A stretch of DNA of 64,000 nucleotides from Clavaria fumosa. Taxonomy: Eukaryota > Basidiomycota > Agaricomycetes > Agaricales > Clavariaceae. The notes below the pieces were generated by a model. It saw only the letters and a list, made by a program, of their open reading frames with translations, ran no database searches and was not told the DNA's origin. This document shows positions 22,363-31,249 of the stretch, in pieces. The stretch lies in assembly GCA_951802425.1 (NCBI GenBank), contig OX637794.1, positions 3,968,001 to 4,032,000 on the forward strand. The letters are read 5' to 3'. The translations under genes were made by a program, and so were the position numbers. Each line of letters starts with the position of its first letter. Position 1 is the stretch's first letter.

Positions 22363-23017
22363 CTCAGTCCCAGAAGGTTGCAAAGATGGTAGACAAAGTG
22401 AAGAAATGGAAAAAGATGAGTTGAGAAGAGAAAGATGTCATGAAGAAGGTCACAAGTAGTCACAACAATGTCAAGAGGTGTGTCAGTGAAGGCAATGACT
22501 TTGCTGACTGAGAGGAGAACCTGTGGGGTTCCAGCAGTTAGTACCAAGACAATAAAGAGAGAATGCTTAGGTGTGCGAGTTTGTACAAGTGTGGAGGACA
22601 ATTTAGAAGAAGCAGAGTGTGTCTTGGCATTCTTGAGGTCACCAAGTGAGACAAGACCTATCAATCATGGTGGTTCCAAGCTCAAAGGGCATACTAGCCT
22701 CAAGCTTAAACCAAAGTGCATCAATATCAAGTCTACAGTACTGTAAGTACATATGAGACTTATATATGTACATGCTGAAGGCATAACTACTTCAGGAAAG
22801 TACAAGGGTCTCCAAGCAATGGAACTATAGTAGTGTGGGGTATGTTTAGTCATAAGGTAACTATGCATGTGCTCTACTAAGGTCATGAGGGGTTAGGGAG
22901 GCATAGGTAAGGTTGTGAGCATAAGTTGCTGCATAACCAGTCATGGGTCACAACCTAGTAAGTAATCATATACATAACTATAACTATGGTGGGATCCTCA
23001 GATCATAGATAATGTAG
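22363..23017. other. Gene-free interval
   Basis: AT-rich sequence with only short unconvincing ORFs. On the minus strand it lies downstream of the KDZ coding part and could contain decayed KDZ sequence, but I recognise nothing. Confidence 0.4.
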
Positions 23018-23455
23018 TTATAGACTACTGTAGGCAAAGAAGGGAGCATATTTGAAGTAGGAATGCAGCTGACCATTGGTGGTGCATTTGGGTGTTAAGG
23101 TCACCTGCTTCATGTCATGACAGATACAATCAACAGTCCCAGCCCCAGTGGTGTCCAAAAAGTGAGTGTCTCTTGAGTTTGCCCTCCCCATTGCATTGTA
23201 ATTTGAACATGTGGATTGTTCCTGAGGTATATTTCCACTGTCTTCAAGAAATGCTTCATAATTCTTTTCTTCAACAATGTATGCCCAACTGTGGCTCGGA
23301 GAGGGGTCAGCCTTCTCGCTGGAGACCTTCTTCCATTTTAATTTAAAGTTTGCATCGATTCTGACAAAAAGTGAGTAGAGCCAGTGTTGATTTTGGGGTG
23401 CACCCTCCCACCCTTCTGGCAAGTTGATTCCGGGTGGACAGGCAGGACAAAGGAG
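23018..23455 (-). pseudogene. KDZ-type transposase, downstream part (split by element G)
   Basis: Matches the KDZ (Kyakuja-Dileera-Zisupton) transposase core of basidiomycete DNA transposons. Visible: a zinc-binding Cys pair (CPACPPGINLPEGWE, about 23395-23450), the DANF block holding the first catalytic Asp (VRIDANFKLKWKKVSSE, about 23330), then DPSPSHSWAYIVEE, PQEQSTCSNYNAM and GAGTVDCICHDMKQ. Downstream the expected conserved block is lost and the frame ends at 23018. The reading frame continues exactly into 32654-32784 once element G and one AGGAG are removed, so G cut one gene in two. Confidence 0.85.
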
Positions 23456-23941
23456 TGTCGGGCTTGTGACAGCAAAACCCCTTTGGTGTGCAAGGGTAGA
23501 GCGAAGGGTCTGTTCAGTTTCTAACGCTAGTCGATAGTCCTGGCGGACTTGTCTCTCGATATACAGGGAATACTCCTGTAGTAGTCGAAGTGTCTGGTAA
23601 TAAGTCTGGGGATTGGCTCGGAGTAGTCGGTCCTTTATCCAAGTCCTTGTATACCTTTGGTAATACTCGAACCGATAGAGGTTCTGCTCAATCGATGGGT
23701 GGCTGGTGAAACTCTCGGGAGGGATGACTTGTGACCTTAAAGGTGGGAAGACGAATCCTTCCAGTGCGAAGTTCTCAGCAGCGACGTTTGCTGTCAGACT
23801 TAGTTGAGGTCTCTCAAGTAAGTGTATAGACGAAAAGATCGAAGCTAGGGTACATGTGGGCTGGTCCCAGGTCTTATATACTCTAGCTATGGGCTGTACG
23901 TGATGTATGAGTCATTGATTAAATATCGGAATCTGATAGAT

Positions 23942-24259
23942 GATCAGGAAAGCTGCGCGCTTGCACTGGAATGATGAGTCCGAGCAGTGTCGATCTTTGT
24001 TGGGATCTTTGTGATGATGATGTCATCTGCGATCAGATAGGGTCCCCGCTTCGATGCATTACATCATGTCGGCTGCATCTGATCTTGTTGGGGATATGAT
24101 CGGAGGGTTAGCCGATCTGTGATCGAGCTGCTCTGAGTCATGATCACTTGATCGATCGGTGTGATGCAGTGATCGAGTGAAACTGATCTTTGATCAGAGA
24201 TCTTCTTAGGGGTGATCGTGTCTGGTGGATAGGGGTCTGCCTAATCGAGGTCGAGATCA
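23942..24259. promoter_or_regulatory. GATC-dense region in the U3 of element G (3' LTR)
   Basis: Seventeen GATC tetramers in about 318 bp, where chance predicts about one; several are GATCGATC or TGATCA. It begins about 60 bp upstream of the TATA box and ends before the antisense ORF, so it is placed to act on transcription in both directions. No known fungal factor is assigned. Confidence 0.5.
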
Positions 24260-24627
24260 GTCTGTGGCGGTTATTGGATAAAAGGACGGTCTTCCTCCTT
24301 TCGCCGTCCCTTCAGAATCTGCCTGCTATGTGCTTCCAAGGCCACCACCTTGTCGAGTTCTTCCACAGCTCCTCCCTCTTCGCTCCTCGTACTGGAATCA
24401 AGCTCTCTTGCGATACCTTCCACTGGTGGGTTCAACTCGTCCCTGCCGATGCGGACCTCTACTGGGTCCTCGACCGATGCTTCGCCTGTGGGGATCCCTC
24501 CCACCTTGTCAAGGATTGCTCCTTGACCCAAGGTCCTTACCGACGTATCTGTGACCTTCTCGAGGACCCTCATGGTGAGTTAGCCGAGCTGCTTCTCTCT
24601 GTCTCCAGTAAGTCTGATTCTTTATAG
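24190..24627 (+). CDS. Antisense CCHC zinc-knuckle ORF in the 3' LTR of G
   Basis: Open frame on the strand opposite to the retrotransposon. The first ATG is at 24328, giving about 99 residues; the frame is open upstream to a TGA at 24184. It contains a perfect CCHC knuckle, CFACGDPSHLVKDC (C-x2-C-x4-H-x4-C), a nucleic-acid-binding module typical of Gag and retroelement ORF1 proteins. The preceding Trp/Phe-rich segment (DTFHWWVQLVPADADLYW) and the following DLLEDPHGELAELL helix look structured. After the TAG at 24625-24627 another frame continues with Trp/Gly-rich repeats (GDQGTWYQGGQDWAEIG), suggesting a short intron near 24608 (GTAAGT present) or a frame change. It may be a captured gag/ORF1 fragment or an antisense regulator; not assigned. 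Confidence 0.45.
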   Translation: MIRDLLRGDRVWWIGVCLIEVEISLWRLLDKRTVFLLSPSLQNLPAMCFQGHHLVEFFHSSSLFAPRTGIKLSCDTFHWWVQLVPADADLYWVLDRCFACGDPSHLVKDCSLTQGPYRRICDLLEDPHGELAELLLSVSSKSDSL

Positions 24628-24799
24628 ATTGGGACTGGGCTCCTCCCCGCCCTCCCTCGCCAACTGTTTGGGCCACCACCCCTTGGGGTGACCAAGGTAC
24701 TTGGTACCAAGGTGGGCAGGATTGGGCTGAGATTGGTTCTGGTCCTGTACATCCGGCTTACCGTCCCCAGGTCCAGATCCCCAACCTCTGGATACCCCG

Positions 24800-25114
24800 T
24801 TGGTGGCGCCTCCTCCGTCGCCCTCCCTTCCTACCGTTGACCTCCCCCCCGCCTATTCCCCCCTCCCGTCTCCTACTCTGGACGACGGAGGTTCTCTCGG
24901 CGCTGTGCGAGATCTGCGAGAGGCTGCCCTGGAGGCGGGAATCTGGGATGGTCAGTTTGCCTCCCATCCCTTGAGGGTAGCTCTCGGGTTCGTGGGTGAG
25001 TCTGACTTCTCAGACTCTTCAGATGAGTCGTGGGAAGAGGAGTCTTGGGGGTCTGAGTACGGCACCTCGGGCTCCTCCCTTGATGAAGAGGGGTCTTGGC
25101 TTTCTTTCGTGTAG
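24800..25114 (+). CDS. Antisense acidic Ser/Pro-rich ORF in the 3' LTR of G
   Basis: 104 codons starting at a TTG, no convincing ATG. The N-terminal half is Pro-rich (PPPSPSLPTVDLPPAYSPLPS); the C-terminal half is Ser/Asp/Glu-rich (ESDFSDSSDESWEEESWGSE). It could be a second exon of the CCHC ORF upstream or fortuitous. The repeated acidic serine codons are not typical of random sequence. Function unknown. Confidence 0.3.
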   Translation: MVAPPPSPSLPTVDLPPAYSPLPSPTLDDGGSLGAVRDLREAALEAGIWDGQFASHPLRVALGFVGESDFSDSSDESWEEESWGSEYGTSGSSLDEEGSWLSFV

Positions 25115-25261
25115 ATAAGTATTGTACTTATCTTGCGATAAAATATATAGTTGGGGTTTAGCCCCTTGTTCGCCTGATTTGCATGGTGTTCCTTAAGTTA
25201 AAGAATTGAAATTTGCTGGCCTGGTAGTACGGACGACGCTTTCATGACACGACCCTCTCTC

Positions 25262-28200
25262 TTAAGCTTCACCGGAGATTTTCGAGGATGAACCACGGGC
25301 CTTCCTCCTCTTAGCAGTCATCCAGACGAACTCTGGATGGGTGTCATGAAAGTGTCTGATTGCCTCTTCCGCGTGTCCCAATTCCTTCTCTGGTTTCCAC
25401 ATGTCTTCGTTTGGTCCATATCCTTCCCATCCGACTAGGTACTGTTTCTGACTTCGCCATAGCCGTCCATCCTTGATTTCACCAATCTCGTACTCCTCCT
25501 CTCCCTCCACTTCCACTGGTGGTGGTGGGGGTTCTACTCGTCCTGGAATCATTGATTCTTCGTATGGATATAGCAGGGAGATGTGAAACACTGGGTGGAC
25601 CCGAATCGAGGCTGGTAGCTCCAATTTGTAGTTGACGTCAGAGAGAACTTCAATGACTTCAAATGGTCCTAGTCGTCGATCGGCCAGTGTCTTACTGGGG
25701 GCGGTGGTGGTGATATTTCTGGCATCTAACCACACCTTCTGTCCTAGTTTAAATGGTGATTCTTTCTGACGGTCCTTGTCGTAGTACCGCGCCATTTGTT
25801 CCTGAGACAGCTTCATAGCTGCTCTCAGTTCGTCCTGTACCTGATGGAGATGGCTGACTACTTCCTCCGCCTTGGGTACCCCTGTATCCTTTCCTGTGTC
25901 AAATGTCATCCTTGGATGATATCCCCTCGCAGCATAGAAGGGAGATTGCTTAGTGGTGGTGCTAACATTGTTGTTGTAGGCGAATTCTGCCATTGGCAGG
26001 TAGTGGCTCCAGTCATTCTGTCGATAGCGACAGAAGAGTCGTAAGTATTGCTTTAAGGTCTGATTGATTCGCTCGGTCTGTCCATCTGTCTGTGGGTGGT
26101 ATGCAGTGGAATAGGCCCCCTGTACACCTAACTTCTTGAACACTCCTCTCATCAGTTTGGATGTGAATTGTGTTCCTCGGTCTGAGATCATCTTCTCTGG
26201 GACTCCATGCAGCTTCCAGACATGCTGTAAATACAAGTCAATGGTCTCTTCTGTGTCAATGTCTGACTTGACTGGAATGAAATGTGCTTCCTTGGTTAGA
26301 TGGTCTGCTACCACCCAAATTCCATCGTATCCTGCCGACTTAGGTAATTCCACGATGAAGTCATTGGTGGCCACCTGCCAAGGTCGTTCTGCTGGTGGAA
26401 TGGGTCGAAGTTCCCCTCTGGGCTTCTGCGCCCAGTTCTTCTTCCGATTGCAGGTGTCGCAGGTTTCTACGTAATGCTTGATGTACCTGGTCATCCCTGG
26501 CCACCAGTAGTTCCGGGAAATAAGTTCCATTGTCTTGTAGACCCCTGGATGGCCTACTTCTAGTGAGTCGTGGTGCAGTTTAACCAGATCTCTTCGTATC
26601 CCTGGGTTGTCTGGTACGCATACCTTCCCCTGAAAGAGTAGCAATCCATCTTCCAGGTTCCAATCTTCCAGTCCTTTTCGCAGTTGCCTTGGTCCCATCT
26701 TCAGGAGTTTCACTGCTTCCATCACCTCCGGGTCGTATTCTACTTCCTTCCTAATTCGTTTCCGAATAGGGTGATCCTGGAGGCTTGAAGCGTGTCCTCT
26801 CTTCATGGCACAGATCCTAATCCTCTCTGGTTGTAGCACCTCTGGGGAGTTCAGCTGTAGGACCTGCCATCCTTGGTTGTCTGGGGTTTCTGGCTTATGG
26901 TCGGGCCTCCGTGATAGTTTGTCTGGCTTCCCTCCCAGTCGTCCAGGTCGATGCTTGATCTCGTAGTCAAATCGTGTCAGGAATAAACCCCACCTCGCCT
27001 GTCTCCGGGTGAGTGTCTGTGCTCCCCCAAAGTACTGCAAGTTCTGATGGTCAGATAGAATGGTTACCCTGTGTCGTGCCCCTTCCAAGTAATGTCGCCA
27101 CTGCTTAAGAGCCAGAATGATAGCCAGTAGCTCCTTGTCGTAAATCTGGTAGTTTCTTTCAGCGGCATTCATTGCTTTTGACATGAAGGCTATCGGGTGC
27201 ACATTCCCATCCTCTCCCTTCTGTGACAACACTGCTCCGACTGCAAAGTCTGAAGCATCACACTCCACTACATAGGGCTCCTCCGGATTTGGGATGATCA
27301 AGACAGGGGCGTCCTTGAACTTATCCTTGTACTGTCTGAATGCTTGTCTTTGTTCCTCTCCCCATTCAAAGACCTTCCCTTTCTTCAATAGACTAGTCAA
27401 AGGTCTGACCTGTTCAGAGTACCCTTTGATAAACCTTCGGTAGAAATTGCCGAACCCCAGGACTTCCTGTATCCCCTTCACAGTTGTTGGTTCTGGCCAG
27501 TCCATGATCGCCTGTACCTTTGCTGGATCCATTCTGATCTGATTGTGTGAAATCAAAAACCCTAAGTATTCCGTCTCCCCACGGAAGAACTTGCACTTCT
27601 CTGGTTTACAGAATAGGTCATTCTCTTGTAGTCGTCGAAGCACCTCCAGGACTGTCGTCACATGCTCCTCTCTTGTCTCTGAGAATATCAGGATGTCGTC
27701 CAGGTATACCACCACGTTGGCCATATCTTGGAATATGTCGTGCATCATCCGTTGGAAGGTTGCCGGGGCATTACACAGTCCGAACCCCATAACCTCCGGT
27801 TCATACAATCCTTCCTCAGTCACGAAGGCAGCCTTGTACTGGTCTCCTTTCCTTACCCGGACGTTATTGTATCCCCACCGTAAATCCAAGGCCGTGAAGT
27901 AATAGGCCAAGGCCAGCTTGTCAAGTAAGGTCTGAGTCAAGGGTAGTGGGAATCGATCTTTGATGGTAATTGCATTCAGCTTCCTATAATCAACCACTAA
28001 CCTTAGGCTACCATCCTTTTTCTTGATGAAGAACACTGGTGAGGCTGCTGGTGACCCTGGTCCTTCTGACTTCCTGATGTACCCTTTGGCTAGGTTCTCG
28101 TTCAAGTACTCCATCAAGGCTTCTCTTTCTTTCGGGGACATGGCGTACTTCTTGGAGTTAGGTAAGGGCGCTCCTTCCTCCAAGTTTATTGCGTGGTCCC

Positions 28201-29086
28201 ATGGTTTCCTCTCGGGAAGGCGTTCTGATGCCTTTTGTTCGAACACCTTCCTGTACCTTCGAAACTCCTTGGGTACCATTTCTTCGAACGTCCGTACCTT
28301 CTCTTGTCGAAGTACCTGCTCTGCTATTTGCTGTGACTTGGTAAACCCTGCCGCAATTTGCATGATCCTTTCTGTATCCGTAACCTCGAACACTTGGTCT
28401 CCCTCTTCGGGTTGGTCATCTTCATTGGGTTCTTCCTCTTCTCCCTCTAGATATTCAGTGGTGTCTTCGAATTCCTTCATCAACCTCTGAAAGGTGTCCT
28501 TTGCGTTTATTCCTCCAAAGCTCATTGTCACTGGGGTATAACGCCCCCCTTTCTCTTTCGTGCAGCTCACCGGGCACTTGGAGAATGTGAACTTCCCTGT
28601 CCTCCAATCTATGGTTGGGTTGTGTTTCCTCAACCAGTCGATTCCTATGATGACGTCTTCGACCCCTATGTCTGCTATCAATAGGTTCTCCTTTGACTCA
28701 TGCCCCTGTGCCTTCAGGGTCGCCTTCACTTGATGGGTGATCTTCCCGATCTGGTTAGGGGTCCCATCAATATTGGTCAGGGAAATTGCCTTTCTGAGGT
28801 GCTGTCGCCTGAATCGCTTGGCCAGTCTTGGGGATATGAACAGACTTGAGGCCCCACTGTCCACCAGTGCCCTTACCTTAGTATTTATTCTCTCAGTCTC
28901 CAGCATGATGTCAAGATAAATATGGTCATCATTTGGGACTGATCGAATAAATACAGGTGCAGACTCTGGGGTACTATAGGTCGAAGAGTTTGTGGGCTCT
29001 CCCTTCAACCTTCCTGAAAATCCTCTTCTTTCTTGGTTTCTTCGTTTGCTGTTCCTCGGATTTGCATTCTCTGTTGTTGAGGACAT
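25262..29086 (-). CDS. pol: Element G Pol polyprotein (protease, RT, RNase H, integrase, chromodomain)
   Basis: 1274 codons, uninterrupted, in the -1 frame relative to gag with an 82-nt overlap. Domains by residue: N-terminal basic stretch (1-45); aspartic protease ALVDSGASSLF (about 74-84); RT LRLVVDYRKLN, GFGLCNAPATFQ and YLDDILIFS (about 340-480); RNase H VVECDASDFAVGAVLSQ and KELLAIILALKQW (about 600-680); integrase H2C2 (HHDSLEVGHPGVY ... CDTCNRKK), catalytic Asp in ATNDFIVEL, Asp in ISDRGTQF and Glu in the TDGQTERINQTL helix (about 860-1010); GPF module RRLGPFEVIEV; chromodomain EYEIGEIKDGRL ... YLVGWEGYGPNEDMW near the C-terminus. This is the chromovirus order. Every catalytic residue I can check is present. 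I see no canonical X-XXY-YYZ slippery heptamer in the overlap, so the way pol is reached is open. Confidence 0.96.
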   Translation of the reverse strand: MSSTTENANPRNSKRRNQERRGFSGRLKGEPTNSSTYSTPESAPVFIRSVPNDDHIYLDIMLETERINTKVRALVDSGASSLFISPRLAKRFRRQHLRKAISLTNIDGTPNQIGKITHQVKATLKAQGHESKENLLIADIGVEDVIIGIDWLRKHNPTIDWRTGKFTFSKCPVSCTKEKGGRYTPVTMSFGGINAKDTFQRLMKEFEDTTEYLEGEEEEPNEDDQPEEGDQVFEVTDTERIMQIAAGFTKSQQIAEQVLRQEKVRTFEEMVPKEFRRYRKVFEQKASERLPERKPWDHAINLEEGAPLPNSKKYAMSPKEREALMEYLNENLAKGYIRKSEGPGSPAASPVFFIKKKDGSLRLVVDYRKLNAITIKDRFPLPLTQTLLDKLALAYYFTALDLRWGYNNVRVRKGDQYKAAFVTEEGLYEPEVMGFGLCNAPATFQRMMHDIFQDMANVVVYLDDILIFSETREEHVTTVLEVLRRLQENDLFCKPEKCKFFRGETEYLGFLISHNQIRMDPAKVQAIMDWPEPTTVKGIQEVLGFGNFYRRFIKGYSEQVRPLTSLLKKGKVFEWGEEQRQAFRQYKDKFKDAPVLIIPNPEEPYVVECDASDFAVGAVLSQKGEDGNVHPIAFMSKAMNAAERNYQIYDKELLAIILALKQWRHYLEGARHRVTILSDHQNLQYFGGAQTLTRRQARWGLFLTRFDYEIKHRPGRLGGKPDKLSRRPDHKPETPDNQGWQVLQLNSPEVLQPERIRICAMKRGHASSLQDHPIRKRIRKEVEYDPEVMEAVKLLKMGPRQLRKGLEDWNLEDGLLLFQGKVCVPDNPGIRRDLVKLHHDSLEVGHPGVYKTMELISRNYWWPGMTRYIKHYVETCDTCNRKKNWAQKPRGELRPIPPAERPWQVATNDFIVELPKSAGYDGIWVVADHLTKEAHFIPVKSDIDTEETIDLYLQHVWKLHGVPEKMISDRGTQFTSKLMRGVFKKLGVQGAYSTAYHPQTDGQTERINQTLKQYLRLFCRYRQNDWSHYLPMAEFAYNNNVSTTTKQSPFYAARGYHPRMTFDTGKDTGVPKAEEVVSHLHQVQDELRAAMKLSQEQMARYYDKDRQKESPFKLGQKVWLDARNITTTAPSKTLADRRLGPFEVIEVLSDVNYKLELPASIRVHPVFHISLLYPYEESMIPGRVEPPPPPVEVEGEEEYEIGEIKDGRLWRSQKQYLVGWEGYGPNEDMWKPEKELGHAEEAIRHFHDTHPEFVWMTAKRRKARGSSSKISGEA

Positions 29087-30375
29087 TCACGAGCAAGGTG
29101 TCCTTTCTGATCGCAAATAAAACATGTTCCTTCTTTGAGTCGTCTCATCCGTTCTGCTGGGGCGAGTCTCGAGGCTTTGATCGCCACTCTGTTCATGTCT
29201 CCCCTGGCTGTCTCTCCTTTGAAGGGTTGTCTGGGCGTCTTCCAGACTGGTCCCCTTTCTCTGATTCTTGTTAGGATACCTTGTTCATACTGGATGGCCA
29301 CTCCAAGCAGTCCGGACACCGTTTCTGGTCTCTCGACATGCACCAGGAGATCCTTGATTGCTGGTTTCAATCCGTGATAGAACATCTCTCCTAAGGCGAT
29401 TTCATTGTATCCACTCGGTACTGACCATCTGGTGAACATGGCGTGGTATTCAGATACTGTCTTCTCCTGTTTGAGTTCTCTGAGTTTTGCCCTGGCCATC
29501 TGTGGTTCATTGATGGGGCCCCAGAGTTTGGCGGCCTCTCCGAGGAGTGCGTTCCAATCACTGAGGAAGGGATGTTGCTGTGGGGTCCCTATTGTTGTCA
29601 ATAATCCATAGGCCCAAGTCTTCACTACAGGTCCCTCAAACCATCGCAGGAACTGCAGGCACCTTGCTTCGTCTTGACCAGCTCCAAAATAGAATGGGTA
29701 TGCTGCGAAATATAGGTATGCCTGTACCACGAATGGTCCCCAGTTCTCTCGCTCTCCATCAAATGGGACAGGGGGTGTTGGCTTTGGCGGTTTAGGTATT
29801 CCTATCCTCTCTGGCATTCCGATCATTCCTGGGTATCCTCCTCCTGGTGGGCCTCCTCCTGGTGGGCCTCCTCCTGGTGGGCCTCCTCCTGGTGGGCCCC
29901 CACTTGGTGGTTCCCCTCCTGGCGGTCTCCTCCCGAACGGTTCACTCCCAGAAGGGTCCCTCCCTGGTGGGCCTCCACCTGGTGGTTTGCTTCCGGTCCC
30001 TCTTGGTAAGGTGAAGGGGTTAAACTCTGCTGCAGGTGCGGTGCTTTCCTTCACTCCTTCGAAGGGATCTGTTAACATGGTGACCCTTCCTTTGCCCTTT
30101 GGTGCTGGTGTTGGTGTTGTCGGTTCCTGCTTGGGTATGAAGTATTCTCGTTCTGCACTCACGGAGGTCTCCACCTCTGGTAGTCCCATCTTTGCCCTGT
30201 ACTTGGCTTCTTCTTCCCTGTGTGTGGCCATCTCAGTCTCAAACTCCCTTTCTCTTCTAAAGATGTCTTCTTCTAATCCTGATGCCAGGACTGAAGTCTG
30301 TCTTTCTGCTGTATAGGCCGTGGCAATCTTTGCCCCTCCCTTGCTCCCTGGAATATCTTCTTTAACGGAGCTCAT
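29005..30375 (-). CDS. gag: Element G Gag
   Basis: 456 codons from ATG 30375, the first ATG downstream of the predicted RNA start. Residues 1-80 are charged and helical; about 95-190 are Pro/Gly-rich and include a collagen-like run of PPGGG repeats coded by a 15-bp DNA repeat (about 29837-29900); about 210-400 are the capsid-like core (PVPFDGERENWGPFVVQAYLYF ... YHAMFTRWSVPSGY); the C-terminus has a CCHC knuckle, CFICDQKGHLARECP (about residue 425). The end overlaps pol. Expected role: forms the virus-like particle and packages RNA in the cytoplasm (family knowledge). Confidence 0.95.
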   Translation of the reverse strand: MSSVKEDIPGSKGGAKIATAYTAERQTSVLASGLEEDIFRREREFETEMATHREEEAKYRAKMGLPEVETSVSAEREYFIPKQEPTTPTPAPKGKGRVTMLTDPFEGVKESTAPAAEFNPFTLPRGTGSKPPGGGPPGRDPSGSEPFGRRPPGGEPPSGGPPGGGPPGGGPPGGGPPGGGYPGMIGMPERIGIPKPPKPTPPVPFDGERENWGPFVVQAYLYFAAYPFYFGAGQDEARCLQFLRWFEGPVVKTWAYGLLTTIGTPQQHPFLSDWNALLGEAAKLWGPINEPQMARAKLRELKQEKTVSEYHAMFTRWSVPSGYNEIALGEMFYHGLKPAIKDLLVHVERPETVSGLLGVAIQYEQGILTRIRERGPVWKTPRQPFKGETARGDMNRVAIKASRLAPAERMRRLKEGTCFICDQKGHLARECPQQQRMQIRGTANEETKKEEDFQEG

Positions 30376-31249
30376 CGGTATGACTTCTTCTTTCGTGCGG
30401 GTTCCTGCAAATGATCTCTATGATCCTTCCTTCCGGGTTACGCTCGATCTGTACTTCTGCTCTGAGTGCGTCAAGCCAGGTGATTGGGTACCCTAGGTTG
30501 GCGTAGTCTCGGTGTTTAAACTCGAGTGCGGGTACAAATGAGATGACTGGATTTCTTTCTCGCTCTGCTATCCCTTCCTGGGCAGCGTATAATACTTGCA
30601 GGTTCCGATGTGCGGTTCTCCTCTGAATGCTTCTGGGGGGTATTACTCTCCCTAAGGGTCGTGTCCACAATACTGCGGCGTCTAAGACTCGTCCCACTAT
30701 GTTCTGTTCCAAATTGGTAACAGAGATATCTGAATCGTCTGGGTCAACGTGTCTTCTTCTTCTTCGAGGTAGTCTCTCTCGTCTTTCTTCAGAGGTGTCT
30801 GTGGTCTCCCAATCCGGTTCTCTCTCTCGCTCTAGGCTTACTGAAGAGCTTCGATCTTGTGTCGGGCTTGTGACAGCAAAACCCCTTTGGTGTGCAAGGG
30901 TAGAGCGAAGGGTCTGTTCAGTTTCTAACGCTAGTCGATAGTCCTGGCGGACTTGTCTCTCGATATACAGGGAATACTCCTGTAGTAGTCGAAGTGTCTG
31001 GTAATAAGTCTGGGGATTGGCTCGGAGTAGTCGGTCCTTTATCCAAGTCCTTGTATACCTTTGGTAATACTCGAACCGATAGAGGTTCTGCTCAATCGAT
31101 GGGTGGCTGGTGAAACTCTCGGGAGGGATGACTTGCGACCTTAAAGGTGGGAAGACGAATCCTTCCAGTGCGAAGTTCTCAGCAGCGACGTTTGCTGTCA
31201 GACTTAGTTGAGGTCTCTCAAGTAAGTGTATAGACGAAAAGATCGAAGC
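30362..31249 (-). CDS. ATG-less leader ORF of element G, reaching from the LTR into gag
   Basis: From the predicted RNA start in the 5' LTR (about 31250) to the gag ATG at 30375 one frame is open for 296 codons, crossing the LTR/leader border at 30860. Its stop (TAA at 30362-30364) overlaps the gag start, with gag in the +1 frame. There is no ATG in this frame, and none in any sense frame over the 875 nt. The encoded sequence looks protein-like: a Tyr/Arg/Leu-rich helical part (YRFEYYQRYTRTWIKDRLL; YYQTLRLLQEYSLYIERQVR), an Arg-rich stretch, then a mixed domain (VPALEFKHRDYANLGYPITW). Possible explanations are non-AUG initiation of an extended Gag-type protein, an upstream product feeding gag by termination-reinitiation, or a merely ATG-purged leader. 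Translation is not shown. Confidence 0.5.
   Translation of the reverse strand, partial: ASIFSSIHLLERPQLSLTANVAAENFALEGFVFPPLRSQVIPPESFTSHPSIEQNLYRFEYYQRYTRTWIKDRLLRANPQTYYQTLRLLQEYSLYIERQVRQDYRLALETEQTLRSTLAHQRGFAVTSPTQDRSSSVSLEREREPDWETTDTSEERRERLPRRRRRHVDPDDSDISVTNLEQNIVGRVLDAAVLWTRPLGRVIPPRSIQRRTAHRNLQVLYAAQEGIAERERNPVISFVPALEFKHRDYANLGYPITWLDALRAEVQIERNPEGRIIEIICRNPHERRSHTDELR
30847..30858 (-). other. Self-primer binding site of element G
   Basis: Minus strand AAGATCGAAGCT, one base after the 5' LTR. It is the exact 12-nt complement of AGCTTCGATCTT in the LTR (31239-31250), which begins 28 bases downstream of the TATATAA box (31278-31284), where the RNA 5' end should lie. The layout equals Tf1/Sushi self-priming; no tRNA 3' end complement was recognised. 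Confidence 0.75.

Larger units (their letters stand above)
23456..25249 (-). repeat. 3' LTR of element G
   Basis: 1794 bp, minus strand TGTCATGAAAGCG...CCCGACA. TATATAA box at minus 23874-23880, predicted RNA start about 23846, leaving U3 of about 1.4 kb and R-U5 of about 390 bp. Carries antisense ORFs and a GATC cluster. Confidence 0.97.

Noticed and set aside
24608..24720. A firm intron joining the antisense CCHC ORF to the downstream frames
   Set aside because: GTAAGT is followed by possible acceptors at 24627-24629 (too short) and 24720, but neither gives a clearly better protein; left open.
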